A DNA stretch of 64,000 bases from Loktanella salsilacus (GTDB lineage: Bacteria; Pseudomonadota; Alphaproteobacteria; Rhodobacterales; Rhodobacteraceae), in the NCBI RefSeq assembly GCF_900114485.1, contig NZ_FOTF01000006.1, positions 148,286-212,285 of the forward strand, given 5' to 3'. Position 1 is the stretch's first letter, and every line of letters begins with the position of its first letter. The notes under the pieces were generated by a model, which saw only the letters and a list, made by a program, of their open reading frames with translations, was not told the DNA's origin and made no database searches. Shown here piece after piece: positions 7,162 to 16,133 of the stretch. Made by a program: the position numbers and the translations under genes.

Positions 7162-8238
7162 CTACTTTTCGCGTTTTGCGAAAAGCGCAGCCCCCGCCAG
7201 AAGAAATAATCCACCAACCGACAGCTTTGACCCTTTGCGCGTGACAGGAGCGGGGCGGTTTTCTGGCGCAGGATGCGCGTCCGACTGCTTCGTTTTTTGC
7301 GCGGGTGTATCCGCAGCATGACCACCTTCCAGCAGGTCCGCATCGGCGGTGTTTGGGTCTGTGCTGGCGGGGCTTGGGTTCTGTTTGGCTTGTGCTTCGA
7401 TCTCCGAGTCGATCTCGGCCCCCAAAAGCACGATATAGGCGGACAGCCACAGCCACATCAGCAGGATGATCACGCCGCCCAGCGCGCCAAAGGTTTCGTT
7501 ATAGCTGCCAAAGTTGCTGGCATAGAACCCAAAGGCCATAGACCCCAGCAGCCACAGGATGCAGGCAATCGCAGCACCCGGCGTGACCCAGCGCCAGCGG
7601 CGATCGGTGCGGGCGGGGCCATAGCGGTACAGCACCGCCAGCCCAGCGGCGACTAAGATGAGCACGACAGGCCAGCGCACCAGCATGACGAACCATTCGG
7701 TGTCAGCGGGCAGGCGCAGAAAACTTAGGACAATCGGAATCGCAACCAGCACAAGGACGATGCCGAAAAACCCTGCGATCAGTCCCAGCGTCAAGCTGCC
7801 TTTGACCAACAGAGTGCGCAGAAAACTGCGGGGTTCAGTGACGTCAAAGGCGACGTTCAGCCCCTCGATCAGGGCGGCCATGCCAGCGGTGGCGGAATAA
7901 AATGCCGTGCCTAGACCAATGATCGCAGCAAGGCCGAGGCCGCCGCTGTCGCTGCCGGCGACGGATTTTGCCTGATCAATGACGATCTGCGCAGCCTCTG
8001 TCGGGATGAAACGGGTCAGGGTTTCCAGCTGGGCGACGATGGTGGCCGGGTCGGTGAAAAGCCCCGCAAGGGCCATTGCCGCCACCAGCCCCGGAAAGAT
8101 CGCAAGCAGGCCGTAGAATGCACAACCTGCTGCAATTAACCCGACGTGGTCTTCGCCAAGTTCGGAAAACACACGCTTGAGCAGCGCAAGCCACCCCTTG
8201 GTCGAAATATCGGCGGGGTGGGCGGTGGCACCGGGCAT
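7162..8238 (-). CDS. YihY/BrkB family inner-membrane protein
   Basis: A 358-residue polytopic membrane protein of the YihY/virulence-factor BrkB family (often misnamed ribonuclease BN). The core of about 275 residues has six hydrophobic segments and family motifs such as GCAFYGLLAIFPGL near residue 38 and the SYNETFGALGGVIILLMWLW segment near 240. After the core comes a charged, Pro/Ala-rich tail of about 60 residues. The protein then ends in one more short hydrophobic segment and a basic end (GLFLLAGAALFAKREK). The molecular function of the family is not established. An AAGGATG ribosome-binding site precedes the ATG. Confidence 0.82.
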   Translation of the reverse strand: MPGATAHPADISTKGWLALLKRVFSELGEDHVGLIAAGCAFYGLLAIFPGLVAAMALAGLFTDPATIVAQLETLTRFIPTEAAQIVIDQAKSVAGSDSGGLGLAAIIGLGTAFYSATAGMAALIEGLNVAFDVTEPRSFLRTLLVKGSLTLGLIAGFFGIVLVLVAIPIVLSFLRLPADTEWFVMLVRWPVVLILVAAGLAVLYRYGPARTDRRWRWVTPGAAIACILWLLGSMAFGFYASNFGSYNETFGALGGVIILLMWLWLSAYIVLLGAEIDSEIEAQAKQNPSPASTDPNTADADLLEGGHAADTPAQKTKQSDAHPAPENRPAPVTRKGSKLSVGGLFLLAGAALFAKREK

Positions 8239-8247
8239 AACACATCC

Positions 8248-8266
8248 TTGATCATTCTGTGATCAA
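8248..8266. promoter_or_regulatory. Inverted repeat upstream of the yihY-family gene
   Basis: A perfect 7-bp dyad, TTGATCA - 5 nt - TGATCAA, lies between the glutathione transferase gene and the yihY-family gene, 10 nt before the latter's ATG and touching its ribosome-binding site. It could be an operator or a small hairpin. The half-site spacing of 9 nt between TTGAT and ATCAA does not fit an FNR box, which needs 4. Confidence 0.4.
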
Positions 8267-8292
8267 TGCCCGGCGCCCCCGCCTGGTTCCGC

Positions 8293-9156
8293 TTATTTCG
8301 CGTCTTTGCCAATCTTGTCTTGGGTTTGCGTGTCAAAGTCGCTGGCGGCGTGACGCTCATGCAGCTGCTCTGACGGCTCTCCAAAGGGACGGTTGACCAT
8401 GCGGCCGCGCCGGTAAGCGGGGCGGTTCATCACGGTATCGGCCCAGCGCTGCACGTTGGTATAGGTGTCAGCCTCTAGGTATGCGGCGGCGGAATAGACC
8501 TCGTTCTTGACCAGCGAACCAAACCACGGTGCCGTCGCCATATCGGCGATGGTGTAATCCGCGCCGCTCAGGAATTCGCGGTCCGCCAGATTACGGTCAA
8601 GCACGTCCAACTGGCGCTTCACTTCCATCGTAAAGCGGTTGATCGGGTATTCGAATTTTTCCGGCGCATAGGCGTAAAAGTGGCCAAAACCGCCGCCCAG
8701 ATAAGGCGCAGAGCCTTGCAGCCAGAACAGCCAGTTCATCGCCTCGGTCCGCGCTTTGCGGTCCTTGGGCAGGAAGGCGTCGAATTCTTCGGCCAGATAC
8801 ATCAGGATCGACGCGCTCTCAAACACGCGGGTGTCGGTTTTAGTGTCCAGCAATGCGGGGATTTTCGAATTCGGGTTGATGTCGACAAAGCCCGATCCGA
8901 ACTGGTCGCCGTCACCGATCTTGATCAGCCATGCGTCATATTCCGCGCCGCTATAACCCGCCTCCAGCAACTCTTCGAGCATGACTGTGACCTTCACGCC
9001 ATTCGGCGTCGCAAGCGAATGCAGCTGGAAACGATGCTCGCCGCGGGGCAGCACTTTGTCATGGGTCGGGCCGGCAATAGGGCGGTTTGTCTTGGCAAAT
9101 TCGCCGCCATTTTCGGCGTCCCAAGTCCAAACCTTGGGCGGGGTATAATCGGTCAT
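8293..9156 (-). CDS. yghU: Glutathione S-transferase, YghU type
   Basis: A 287-residue glutathione transferase of the Nu class, close in length and motifs to E. coli YghU (a glutathionyl disulfide-bond reductase). The N-terminal extension before the thioredoxin fold, the segment HRFQLHSLATPNGVKVTVMLEELLEAG, the NPNSKIPALLD loop and the FESASILMYLAEEF helix (glutathione-site residues) are all present. The conserved Thr-Pro-Asn triplet occurs as ATPN. Expected to be cytoplasmic and to act in thiol redox or detoxification. It stands alone, with a plausible AGGAG ribosome-binding site. Confidence 0.85.
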   Translation of the reverse strand: MTDYTPPKVWTWDAENGGEFAKTNRPIAGPTHDKVLPRGEHRFQLHSLATPNGVKVTVMLEELLEAGYSGAEYDAWLIKIGDGDQFGSGFVDINPNSKIPALLDTKTDTRVFESASILMYLAEEFDAFLPKDRKARTEAMNWLFWLQGSAPYLGGGFGHFYAYAPEKFEYPINRFTMEVKRQLDVLDRNLADREFLSGADYTIADMATAPWFGSLVKNEVYSAAAYLEADTYTNVQRWADTVMNRPAYRRGRMVNRPFGEPSEQLHERHAASDFDTQTQDKIGKDAK

Positions 9157-9329
9157 CGAAAAGCTCTCCTGTCTTGCGTTACGCGTTAGATAGGGCGCCG
9201 CGCGCAGAACGCAAAGTGCGCGGGTGCTGTGGTGGCTGTGCGCAAGGGGGAACGGTCCGCAATTTTTCTCTCTTGCCTGCGGGCGGCTAAGGTGCAGAAA
9301 TGCCGTATTATTTTAGGATTACTTAACCA

Positions 9330-9977
9330 ATGCGTCTTTTTCTATCGTCCCATCGCTTTGGTCACCATCCGGATGCCTTGGTGCAGCTTGCAGGCCAGCG
9401 GCGTAACACTTTGGTGATTGGCAATGCGCTAGACTATATCCCCGCCGCCGCCCGCGCGGTTTATACCGCCACGACCTATGACCCGGTGGCCGCGCTGAAC
9501 GCCATCGGCTTGCCTGCCAGCTGGCTGGACCTGCGCGATTATATTGGCGCGCCCATTCGTCTGCATGACCAGCTTAGCACCTGCGGGATGGTTTGGGTGC
9601 TGGGTGGCAATGCCTTCGTGCTGCGCCGCGCGATGCGGGCTAGCGGTTTTGACGGGGTGATCCACAGCCTGCTGTCGCAGGACGCCTTGGTTTACGGCGG
9701 CTTTAGCGCAGGCGCGATTGTCGCAGCGCCCAGTCTGCGGGGCCTTGATCTGATGGATGATCCAAAGGTCGGCACCTTTGGCGATGAAGCCATATCTTAC
9801 GAAGGTTTAAACCTGTTCCCCAAATCTATCGTGCCCCACGTGGGTTCCGGCCACCGCGACAGTCCGGGCGCTGACCGCGCTGCGCATTGGCTGACCGATC
9901 ATGCGGTGCCGTTTGTGGCGCTACAAGACGGGCAGGTGATGTTGGTGAACCATGATGACGGCACATTGCTGGCCTAG
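9330..9977 (+). CDS. Peptidase S51 (dipeptidase E-like) family protein
   Basis: A 215-residue protein of the S51 serine peptidase family. The nucleophile-elbow motif GGFSAGAI (Ser near residue 126) follows a VLGGNAFVLRRAM segment, which is characteristic of the fold. Members such as PepE cleave N-terminal Asp-X dipeptides, while others are cyanophycinase-like; the substrate cannot be told here. No signal peptide, so cytoplasmic. It is convergent with the bpt gene, 18 nt away. Confidence 0.75.
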   Translation: MRLFLSSHRFGHHPDALVQLAGQRRNTLVIGNALDYIPAAARAVYTATTYDPVAALNAIGLPASWLDLRDYIGAPIRLHDQLSTCGMVWVLGGNAFVLRRAMRASGFDGVIHSLLSQDALVYGGFSAGAIVAAPSLRGLDLMDDPKVGTFGDEAISYEGLNLFPKSIVPHVGSGHRDSPGADRAAHWLTDHAVPFVALQDGQVMLVNHDDGTLLA

Positions 9978-9995
9978 GCCGGACGGCCTGCGGGC

Positions 9996-10841
9996 CTAAG
10001 GCGCGTCGTCTGCGGTGCGCACAATACCCGCGCCGTGGGGCAATTTGATCCGCGCGACCTGCTCTGCAATCGGGTCAGTGGACAGCGGGTGCAGGGCGGA
10101 ATCGTATCCCTCTGGATCGCCGATGTCGGACCACGTGCCGCCGCGAAACACCTCTAGCGCGTCATAGTTCGCCTTATAGCCCATCTTGGGGCTGCCGGGC
10201 ACCCAATAGCCCAGATAGACGTAAGGCAGGTTCAATTCGCGCGCGACGGCGATGTGGTCCAAGATCAAAAAGCTGCCGGGGCTGCGCGGCTCAAGCTCTG
10301 GCGCAAAGAAGGAATAAACCATCGACAGGCCGTCATCCAGAATGTCGGTCAGGCACGCGGCCACAGGGTCCGGATCGCCCGTCGCCGTGTCGGTGTATTC
10401 AATCAGGCGGGACCGCACTGGCGTTTCTTCGACCATGGCGGCGAATTCGAACATATCCATATCCGCCATGCCGCCCGTCGCGTGGCGCGCGTCCAGATAG
10501 CGGCGGAACAGCTCGTACTGCTCTTCGGTCGCCCAAGGCGACGTGGCCCGGCGTTTCAGCGTGGCATTGCGTTTCAGCACACGGCGCTGGCTGCGGCTTG
10601 GCTTGAAATCTGCAACCCGTATGCGGGCCGACATACAGGCAGAGCATTCGGCGCAGCTGGGCCGATACAGCACGTTTTGCGAGCGGCGAAAGCCTTGCTT
10701 GGACAGCGTGTCATTCAGCGCGGATGCGGATTCGCCCTGCAGGGCTGTAAACAGCTTCCGCTCCATCCGGCCCTCTAGATAAGGGCAAGGCTGCGGGGCC
10801 GTCACATAGAACTGCGGCGTGGTGGGAAGCATATGGCGCAT
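9996..10841 (-). CDS. bpt: Aspartate/glutamate leucyl- or arginyltransferase (bacterial N-end rule)
   Basis: A 281-residue aminoacyl-tRNA-protein transferase of the Bpt/Ate1-like family, which attaches Leu (or Arg) to N-terminal Asp/Glu and so routes proteins to ClpS/ClpAP. The N-terminal segment [19 protein letters not shown], the cysteine-rich [10 protein letters not shown] (about 61-70) and the C-terminal [18 protein letters not shown] motif identify the family. The start was set at [11 protein letters not shown], which matches the usual beginning of these proteins; the frame runs 65 codons further but that extension lacks family similarity. Whether it uses Leu-tRNA or Arg-tRNA is not decided by the sequence. 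Confidence 0.88.
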   Translation of the reverse strand: MRHMLPTTPQFYVTAPQPCPYLEGRMERKLFTALQGESASALNDTLSKQGFRRSQNVLYRPSCAECSACMSARIRVADFKPSRSQRRVLKRNATLKRRATSPWATEEQYELFRRYLDARHATGGMADMDMFEFAAMVEETPVRSRLIEYTDTATGDPDPVAACLTDILDDGLSMVYSFFAPELEPRSPGSFLILDHIAVARELNLPYVYLGYWVPGSPKMGYKANYDALEVFRGGTWSDIGDPEGYDSALHPLSTDPIAEQVARIKLPHGAGIVRTADDAP

Positions 10842-11000
10842 GTCGTAAGATTGTAGCGTGACGCTGCCGCTGACAAGCCCCCGATGCTGGGGATTTATGC
10901 AATAGGCGAAAATCGCCAAAGCTGCGCAGATCGCAATCGGCTTTCGCAGGTAGGGGCTGTCCCGTATCATCCCCCTTTCACCAAACGAGATGATTGCACC

Positions 11001-11696
11001 ATGTTGATCAGAGTCGGCGACGCACGTCCCGCGCATATCGATCTTGTTCTTGCGGGGCTTTTGTCCTCGATCGCGGGGGCGCTGAACGCTGCGGGGTTTT
11101 TGATTGCAGGCGCGTTCACGGCGAATATGACCGGCAATATCTCGGCCTTTGCGGATAACCTCGCGGGCGGGTCGGCCCTGCTTGCGCTCAGTTTTGCAGG
11201 GCTCGTCCTTGCCTTTATCTGCGGCGCAGGCATCGCCGCCTTCGTTATACAGATGGGAGAGCGCAAACAGGTCCGGTCAATCTATGCCGTCGCCATCGTG
11301 GCAGAGGCTTGCATTCTTTTGCTCCTCAGCGCCGTGCTTGCGCTGTTGCCGCTTGGCGCGCAGCAACCGTTTCTGGTGGTCGTCCTCAGCTTTGTGATGG
11401 GGCTGCAAAATGCGGTCACAACGATGATTTCACGCGCACGCGTGCGGACCACGCATGTGTCGGGCATGGCGACCGATATTGGCATCGAACTTGCGGCGAT
11501 GGTCGGGGGGGCGCAGCTGCGGCGCGCCGCCTTGCCAAAGCTAAGCTTGCACAGCCTGACCCTTGGCTGCTTTGCCATCGGCGGCATTTGCGGGGCGGTG
11601 CTGCTTGGGGTGGTTGGCTATTGGCTATTTGTCATTGCGGCTGTGCTTCTGTTACTTATCGGATTGCCCGAAGCCCTGCGCGCCAAGCGTGCCTAG
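11001..11696 (+). CDS. DUF1275 (YoaK) family membrane protein
   Basis: A 231-residue integral membrane protein of the DUF1275/YoaK family. Five to six hydrophobic helices are visible, with the conserved segments [18 protein letters not shown] and [11 protein letters not shown] near residue 125, followed by [13 protein letters not shown]. The biochemical role of the family is unknown. The start at MLIRVGD was chosen as the first Met before the conserved [19 protein letters not shown] region; the upstream extension runs into the divergent bpt promoter. It is divergently transcribed from bpt. Confidence 0.78.
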   Translation: MLIRVGDARPAHIDLVLAGLLSSIAGALNAAGFLIAGAFTANMTGNISAFADNLAGGSALLALSFAGLVLAFICGAGIAAFVIQMGERKQVRSIYAVAIVAEACILLLLSAVLALLPLGAQQPFLVVVLSFVMGLQNAVTTMISRARVRTTHVSGMATDIGIELAAMVGGAQLRRAALPKLSLHSLTLGCFAIGGICGAVLLGVVGYWLFVIAAVLLLLIGLPEALRAKRA

Positions 11697-11710
11697 ACCC
11701 AGCCTTGGCC

Positions 11711-12163
11711 TTAGCCCGGCCGATTGATCGCCGCCGTGCCCAGCATCGTATCACTTAGGCCTTGGCCGCGCGGGGTCAGCGCCATCATGCCCATGCTGAT
11801 GAATTGCAGCGGCATCGCAGCGACCGACACGGTATAGCCCAGCGTATGAAACAGCGCGAGCGTGCCATTCAGCCGCGCACCCGTATGATCGCGCAGCTCG
11901 ATCCCCATCAGCCGCATGCCCCACGTGGCAGAGCGGCCAGCGATGGTGAACCAGCGATAGGTAAAGCCGACCATCAAGATCAGAAACGGAAAGAAAAACA
12001 GCGCCGTAAAGGCTGTAAACGGCACAATCAGGATAGAGGCGATCAGCACCAGCGACGCATCAACAACCCATGCCAGTGCGCGTTTCAGCGGCACGCCCGT
12101 ATAAAAATCGGCGTCAGCATCTGGGTCGGGCAGGGCGGTTAGCGTGTCAGCGAAGGCGGTCAT
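11711..12163 (-). CDS. RDD family membrane protein
   Basis: A 150-residue protein with an RDD domain: KRALAWVVDASLVLIASIL at the start of the first transmembrane helix, a second hydrophobic stretch rich in Phe, and a GRSATWGMRLMGIELRD segment before the last helices. RDD proteins are small membrane proteins, some of them linked to ion transport. The ATG at 12163 is favoured because an AAGGA site lies 11 nt upstream; a start 12 nt earlier would sit on that site. It is convergent with the DUF1275 gene. Confidence 0.72.
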   Translation of the reverse strand: MTAFADTLTALPDPDADADFYTGVPLKRALAWVVDASLVLIASILIVPFTAFTALFFFPFLILMVGFTYRWFTIAGRSATWGMRLMGIELRDHTGARLNGTLALFHTLGYTVSVAAMPLQFISMGMMALTPRGQGLSDTMLGTAAINRPG

Positions 12164-12229
12164 GGGCGGGTCCATCCTTGTGCAAAGTAGGGTCGCGGCC
12201 CCGCAAATCGGGGCCGCCAAAGGGGCGAT

Positions 12230-12670
12230 TTACTTGTCGCTTTGCGGCTCTTTTACAGCCGTATCACCGGACCGGTCCGCCATAAACTGGTCAAACTCGG
12301 CTTTGTCCTTGGCATCACGCAGCCGGCCAAGGAAGGCTGCAAAGTTGTCCTGCTCTTCTTGCAGGCGGCGCAGCGTGTCTTCTTTATAGGCGTCAAAGGC
12401 GCTGTTGCCGGATGACTGCATCATGCTGCGACCAAAGGGGCGTGCGACGGGGCGGATATTGCTAGCGCGGGAAAACATACGTTTGCTCCAGATCATATAG
12501 GCAAGAAGGGCCAGGCCGACAGGCCAGACAAGCACAAAGCCTGCGACCATTGCGGCAATCCAAGCGCCGCGGCCGCGGGCATCAAGCCAAGCCTCGGCGC
12601 GGCGGGCCCAGGCCATTAAACCGCCGGATTGGGGGCCGGACGCTTGGGGGTATGTGGGTGTCGAATACAT
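12230..12670 (-). CDS. DUF2852 family membrane protein
   Basis: A 146-residue protein matching the alphaproteobacterial DUF2852 family: one transmembrane helix (about residues 37-58, AWIAAMVAGFVLVWPVGLAL), the motif YMIWSKRMF, then a cytosolic coiled-coil segment with GNSAFDAYKEDTLRRLQEEQ and FAAFLGRLRDAKDKAEFDQFM. The family has no known function. The start at MYSTPTY is supported by a CAGGAG ribosome-binding site 8 nt upstream. Two similar dyads lie 22 and 81 nt upstream of the ATG and may control it. Confidence 0.75.
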   Translation of the reverse strand: MYSTPTYPQASGPQSGGLMAWARRAEAWLDARGRGAWIAAMVAGFVLVWPVGLALLAYMIWSKRMFSRASNIRPVARPFGRSMMQSSGNSAFDAYKEDTLRRLQEEQDNFAAFLGRLRDAKDKAEFDQFMADRSGDTAVKEPQSDK

Positions 12671-12691
12671 CGGGGTTGCTCCTGTCGGGTT

Positions 12692-12712
12692 AATGTAAAT
12701 GCTTTTCACATT
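12692..12712. promoter_or_regulatory. Imperfect dyad, proximal copy, upstream of the DUF2852 gene
   Basis: ATGTAAA - TGCTT - TTCACAT, a 7+5+7 dyad with one mismatch, 22 nt before the DUF2852 start. It repeats the distal dyad at 12751 almost base for base, which suggests a paired operator. Confidence 0.5.
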
Positions 12713-12750
12713 ACCGATATGTGGATGCGGATGCGTGCTCGCAAGGCCTG

Positions 12751-12769
12751 ATGTAAATGATTTTTACAT
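12751..12769. promoter_or_regulatory. Perfect dyad, distal copy, upstream of the DUF2852 gene
   Basis: ATGTAAA - TGATT - TTTACAT, a perfect 7+5+7 dyad. It is 58 nt from the proximal copy measured centre to centre. The 306-nt gap between the divergent DUF2852 and glnE genes contains these two dyads and otherwise nothing I recognise. Confidence 0.55.
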
Positions 12770-12976
12770 TGCCAGAAATTTTCATTTTATATCAGTTTCT
12801 TGTAGGTTTTATTAATTTGGGGCGTCCATGCCCCGCACGGTCGCATATGACCCGAGCCGCTATTCGCCGTCTTACCGCCCCGTTATCGGTCCAGCGCGAC
12901 CTCAAACCCTTGCTCATCGCGCAACCTTTTGTCACGCTTGCACGAATAGGACCCGGTCCGACCCTTTGCCGACCAA

Positions 12977-15763
12977 GTGAAAGCCGAATTGATGACCCTT
13001 GCCGACCGCATCACCCACCACCCGCGCCCTTTCGACCCGGATCGGGCGGGCGATGCGATCGCCACCGCGCCTTGGGCGGCCGGACCCTTGCGTGATTTGA
13101 TCGGCGGCACGGCGGGGTGCAGCCCCTATCTGTCCGGCCTGATCGCACAGCAATCGGACTGGCTGCAGGGCGCTGTGGACGATCCAGAGGCCGCCTTGGC
13201 CCAGACCCTTGCGGACATCCCGCAGATCCCCTTTGCAGACCTCGGGCCCGGCCTGCGCCAGACCAAGGCCCGCGTCGCCTTGCTGACGGCGCTGTGCGAT
13301 CTGGGCGGCGTCTGGCCGCTGGAAACCGTCACGCAAGCGCTGACCGATCTGGCCGCCGCCGCCGTGGATGCCTGTATCGTGCCCCTTGTCGCGGCCGAAA
13401 TCACGCGCGGCAAACTGCCCGGCATGACCGCAGATGACGCCGCAAGCGCTGCTGGCATGACCGTCCTCGCCATGGGCAAACAAGGCGCAGGAGAGCTGAA
13501 CTACTCCTCTGATATCGACCTGATCTGCCTGTTCGATGACGACCGCTTTGAACCAGAAGACACCGCCACCGCCCGCGCCGCCTTTGTGCGCGTCACCCGC
13601 CGCATGTGCGCTCTGCTGTCCGACAACACCGAAGACGGCTACGTTTTCCGCACGGACCTGCGCCTGCGCCCCGATGCCAGCGTGATGCCGGTCTGCCTGT
13701 CGATGACGGCAGCAGAGCGTTATTACGAAAGCGTTGGCCGCACGTGGGAACGCGCCGCCTATATCAAGGCCGCCCCCTGCGCCGGTGATCTGGCCGCCGG
13801 ACAACGGTTTCTGGACAGCCTGACGCCCTTCGTCTGGCGCAAGCACCTCGACTTTGCCGCGATCCAAGACGCCCACGACATGCGCCTGCGCATCCGCGAT
13901 CACAAAGGTCTTGGTGGCAAACTGATCCTAGAAGGCCACAACATGAAACTGGGCCGCGGCGGGATCAGAGAGATCGAGTTCTTTACCCAAACCCGCCAGC
14001 TGATCGCCGGTGGCCGCGACAAAAGCCTGCGGGTGCGCGGCACTTTGCAGGGTCTAGACCGACTTGCCGCCGCCGACTGGATCGCCCGCGACGTGCAGCA
14101 ACAACTGACCGATCACTACACCGCCCACCGCACGGTCGAGCACCGCTTGCAGATGATCAACGACGCCCAAACCCACAGCCTGCCCAGCGATGACGCGGGC
14201 TTTGACCGCCTCGCGGCTATGATGGACATGGACACGGCGGATCTGCGCCGCGATCTGACGCAGCGGCTGGAACAGGTTCACACCCTGACCGAAGGCTTCT
14301 TTGCCCCGGGCAGCGCCGCGCCTGCGGCCCCCGCCGATTGGGGGCAGGACATCACCAGCCGCTGGCCCGACTATCCTGCGCTCCGCTCTGACCGGGCCGT
14401 GCAAATCTTTCGCCGCTTGCGCCCGGGCATCCTTGCCCGGCTGGCAGAGGCCGCAAAACCGGACGAGGCGCTGATCAACTTCGACGCCTTCCTCGCAGGC
14501 CTGCCCGCAGGTGTGCAGCTCTTTTCCCTGTTCGAGGCAAGCCCCGCCCTAACCCAGCTGATCGTCGACATCTGCGCGACGGCCCCTGCGCTGGCGCAAT
14601 ACCTGTCGCGCAATGCGGGCGTGCTGGATGCGGTCATCGGCGGTGATTTCTTCGCCCCTTGGCCGGGGGCAGAGGCGCTGACGCAAGGCCTGTCCGAGGC
14701 GATGTCCGTCACCGACGACTTTGAAACCGCGCTCAACACCGCCCGCCGCTGGGCGCGCGAATGGCACTTTCGCATCGGTGTGCATCACCTGCGCGGCTTG
14801 ATCGACGCCCCCGCCGCAGGGCAGCACTACGCCGATCTGGCGCAGGCGGTCATCGCCGCGATCTGGCCCATCGTCTGCGCCGATTTCGCCCGCCGCCATG
14901 GTCCGTTGCCGGGGCAAGGCGCAGTGGTGCTTGGCATGGGGTCACTGGGGGCAGGGCGCTTGAACGCCCAATCCGACGTTGACTTGATCGTCATCTACGA
15001 CGCCGACGTCTGGGGCAATTCCGACGGCCCGCGCCCGCTGCCGGTGCGCAGCTACTACGCCCGCCTGACGCAGGCCTTGGTGACCGCGCTGCAGGCACCC
15101 ATGGCCGACGGCAAGCTATACGAGGTCGATATGCGCCTGCGCCCGTCGGGCAAACAAGGCCCCGTGGCGACCTCTTGGTCGGCCTTCCGCGACTACCAGC
15201 AGGACGAGGCGTGGACCTGGGAACACCTTGCCCTGACCCGCGCGCGCCCCATTGCCGGCGCACCTATGCTGATCGCCGGGGTCGAAGCATTCCGCCACAC
15301 ATTGATGAACGCCAAAGGCAAGGGCGGCACGGTGCAAACCGACGTCGCCGACATGCGCGCGCGGCTGGCATCGGCGAAACCCGCACAGGGCAATTGGGAC
15401 GCGAAAATGGGCCCCGGCCGCTTGATGGACGTGGAACTCGCCGCCCAAACCGCAGCCCTTGTCACGGGCAGCGATCTGCGCGATGTGCCAGGGCAGATCG
15501 CAGCGGGTGTCGCTGGCGGCTGGCTGAGCGCCGCACAGGGCGATGCCTTGGCGCAAGCGGCCCAGCTATTCTGGCAGTTGCAGGCGACGGGGCGGCTTTT
15601 GACCGGCGGCGTGCTTGACCCGGACGCCCTTGGCGAAGGCGGACGCCGCTTGGTGCTAAGAGAGACTGGATTTGAAACAATGGACGCGCTGGAACACGCT
15701 ATGACACAGATATCCGCCGCCGCTGACGCCGCCATCTCGGCCCGCCTTGGGGCCGGATCATGA
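12977..15763 (+). CDS. glnE: Bifunctional glutamine synthetase adenylyltransferase / deadenylyltransferase
   Basis: A 928-residue GlnE, which adenylylates glutamine synthetase when nitrogen is plentiful and removes the AMP when it is scarce. Two nucleotidyltransferase domains are visible: the N-terminal deadenylylase with LNYSSDIDLICLFDDD (about residues 174-189) and the C-terminal adenylylase with LNAQSDVDLIVIYDAD (about 661-676). Each is followed by a DLRLRP or DMRLRPSG motif, and a central linker carries the RGGIREIEFFTQ segment. The length is normal for the family. Its stop overlaps the ATG of a small downstream gene by 4 nt. Confidence 0.95.
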   Translation: MKAELMTLADRITHHPRPFDPDRAGDAIATAPWAAGPLRDLIGGTAGCSPYLSGLIAQQSDWLQGAVDDPEAALAQTLADIPQIPFADLGPGLRQTKARVALLTALCDLGGVWPLETVTQALTDLAAAAVDACIVPLVAAEITRGKLPGMTADDAASAAGMTVLAMGKQGAGELNYSSDIDLICLFDDDRFEPEDTATARAAFVRVTRRMCALLSDNTEDGYVFRTDLRLRPDASVMPVCLSMTAAERYYESVGRTWERAAYIKAAPCAGDLAAGQRFLDSLTPFVWRKHLDFAAIQDAHDMRLRIRDHKGLGGKLILEGHNMKLGRGGIREIEFFTQTRQLIAGGRDKSLRVRGTLQGLDRLAAADWIARDVQQQLTDHYTAHRTVEHRLQMINDAQTHSLPSDDAGFDRLAAMMDMDTADLRRDLTQRLEQVHTLTEGFFAPGSAAPAAPADWGQDITSRWPDYPALRSDRAVQIFRRLRPGILARLAEAAKPDEALINFDAFLAGLPAGVQLFSLFEASPALTQLIVDICATAPALAQYLSRNAGVLDAVIGGDFFAPWPGAEALTQGLSEAMSVTDDFETALNTARRWAREWHFRIGVHHLRGLIDAPAAGQHYADLAQAVIAAIWPIVCADFARRHGPLPGQGAVVLGMGSLGAGRLNAQSDVDLIVIYDADVWGNSDGPRPLPVRSYYARLTQALVTALQAPMADGKLYEVDMRLRPSGKQGPVATSWSAFRDYQQDEAWTWEHLALTRARPIAGAPMLIAGVEAFRHTLMNAKGKGGTVQTDVADMRARLASAKPAQGNWDAKMGPGRLMDVELAAQTAALVTGSDLRDVPGQIAAGVAGGWLSAAQGDALAQAAQLFWQLQATGRLLTGGVLDPDALGEGGRRLVLRETGFETMDALEHAMTQISAAADAAISARLGAGS

Positions 15764-16032
15764 AGGGCGATGCCCTTGATCCCGCAGGATTGATCCGCGA
15801 AGCCTACCGCATCGACGGCATCACCGCGCAGGACTGCCGCGTGATTTTTCTGGACTGGGCCATAAAATCGGACGCGCCGGACGACCTGCCCGCCGGGATC
15901 AAAAAACTGCTCACGCAATATGCCGATCAGCCCGCCCAACACCCGATGACGCAAACGCTCCGCGCGGGCCTCGAAGACGCCGCAAAACCCACCCGCCGCG
16001 GCGGACGGGCAGGGCGACAGCCAGCAAGCTGA
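15760..16032 (+). CDS. Small conserved hypothetical protein downstream of glnE
   Basis: A 90-residue soluble protein with no signal peptide or membrane segment. The N-terminal part (LDPAGLIREAYRIDGITAQDCRVIFLDWAI) looks helical and the end is basic (RRGGRAGRQ). It starts at an ATG that overlaps the glnE stop by 4 nt (ATGA), so it is translationally coupled to glnE. I do not recognise the family; the position suggests a link to nitrogen control, but that is inference only. Confidence 0.65.
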   Translation: MKGDALDPAGLIREAYRIDGITAQDCRVIFLDWAIKSDAPDDLPAGIKKLLTQYADQPAQHPMTQTLRAGLEDAAKPTRRGGRAGRQPAS

Positions 16033-16050
16033 CTGTCCTTTTTGTCTGGC

Positions 16051-16101
16051 ACCTTCTTCTGGTCAAAAATACCTCGGGGGTGCGGGGGCTGGCCCCCGCT
16101 C
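16051..16101 (-). repeat. Dispersed intergenic repeat, minus-strand copy
   Basis: Read on the minus strand it has a GGGGGCCAGCCCCC hairpin head, then CCCCCGAGGTATTT and the tail TTGACCAGAAGAAGG. It matches the copies at 49665 and 54088 and lies between the glnE operon and the convergent eda gene. Confidence 0.7.
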
Positions 16102-16133
16102 CTAGGCTTGAGATGTCGCGCTAACTAGACGCC

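Noticed and set aside
8248..8266. FNR/FnrL box upstream of the yihY-family gene
   Set aside because: FNR boxes need TTGAT and ATCAA 4 nt apart; here the gap is 9 nt. Kept only as an undefined dyad.
12932..13903. A 323-codon antisense frame across the start of glnE
   Set aside because: Same explanation as other shadows: the sense strand encodes a full GlnE with both nucleotidyltransferase motifs.
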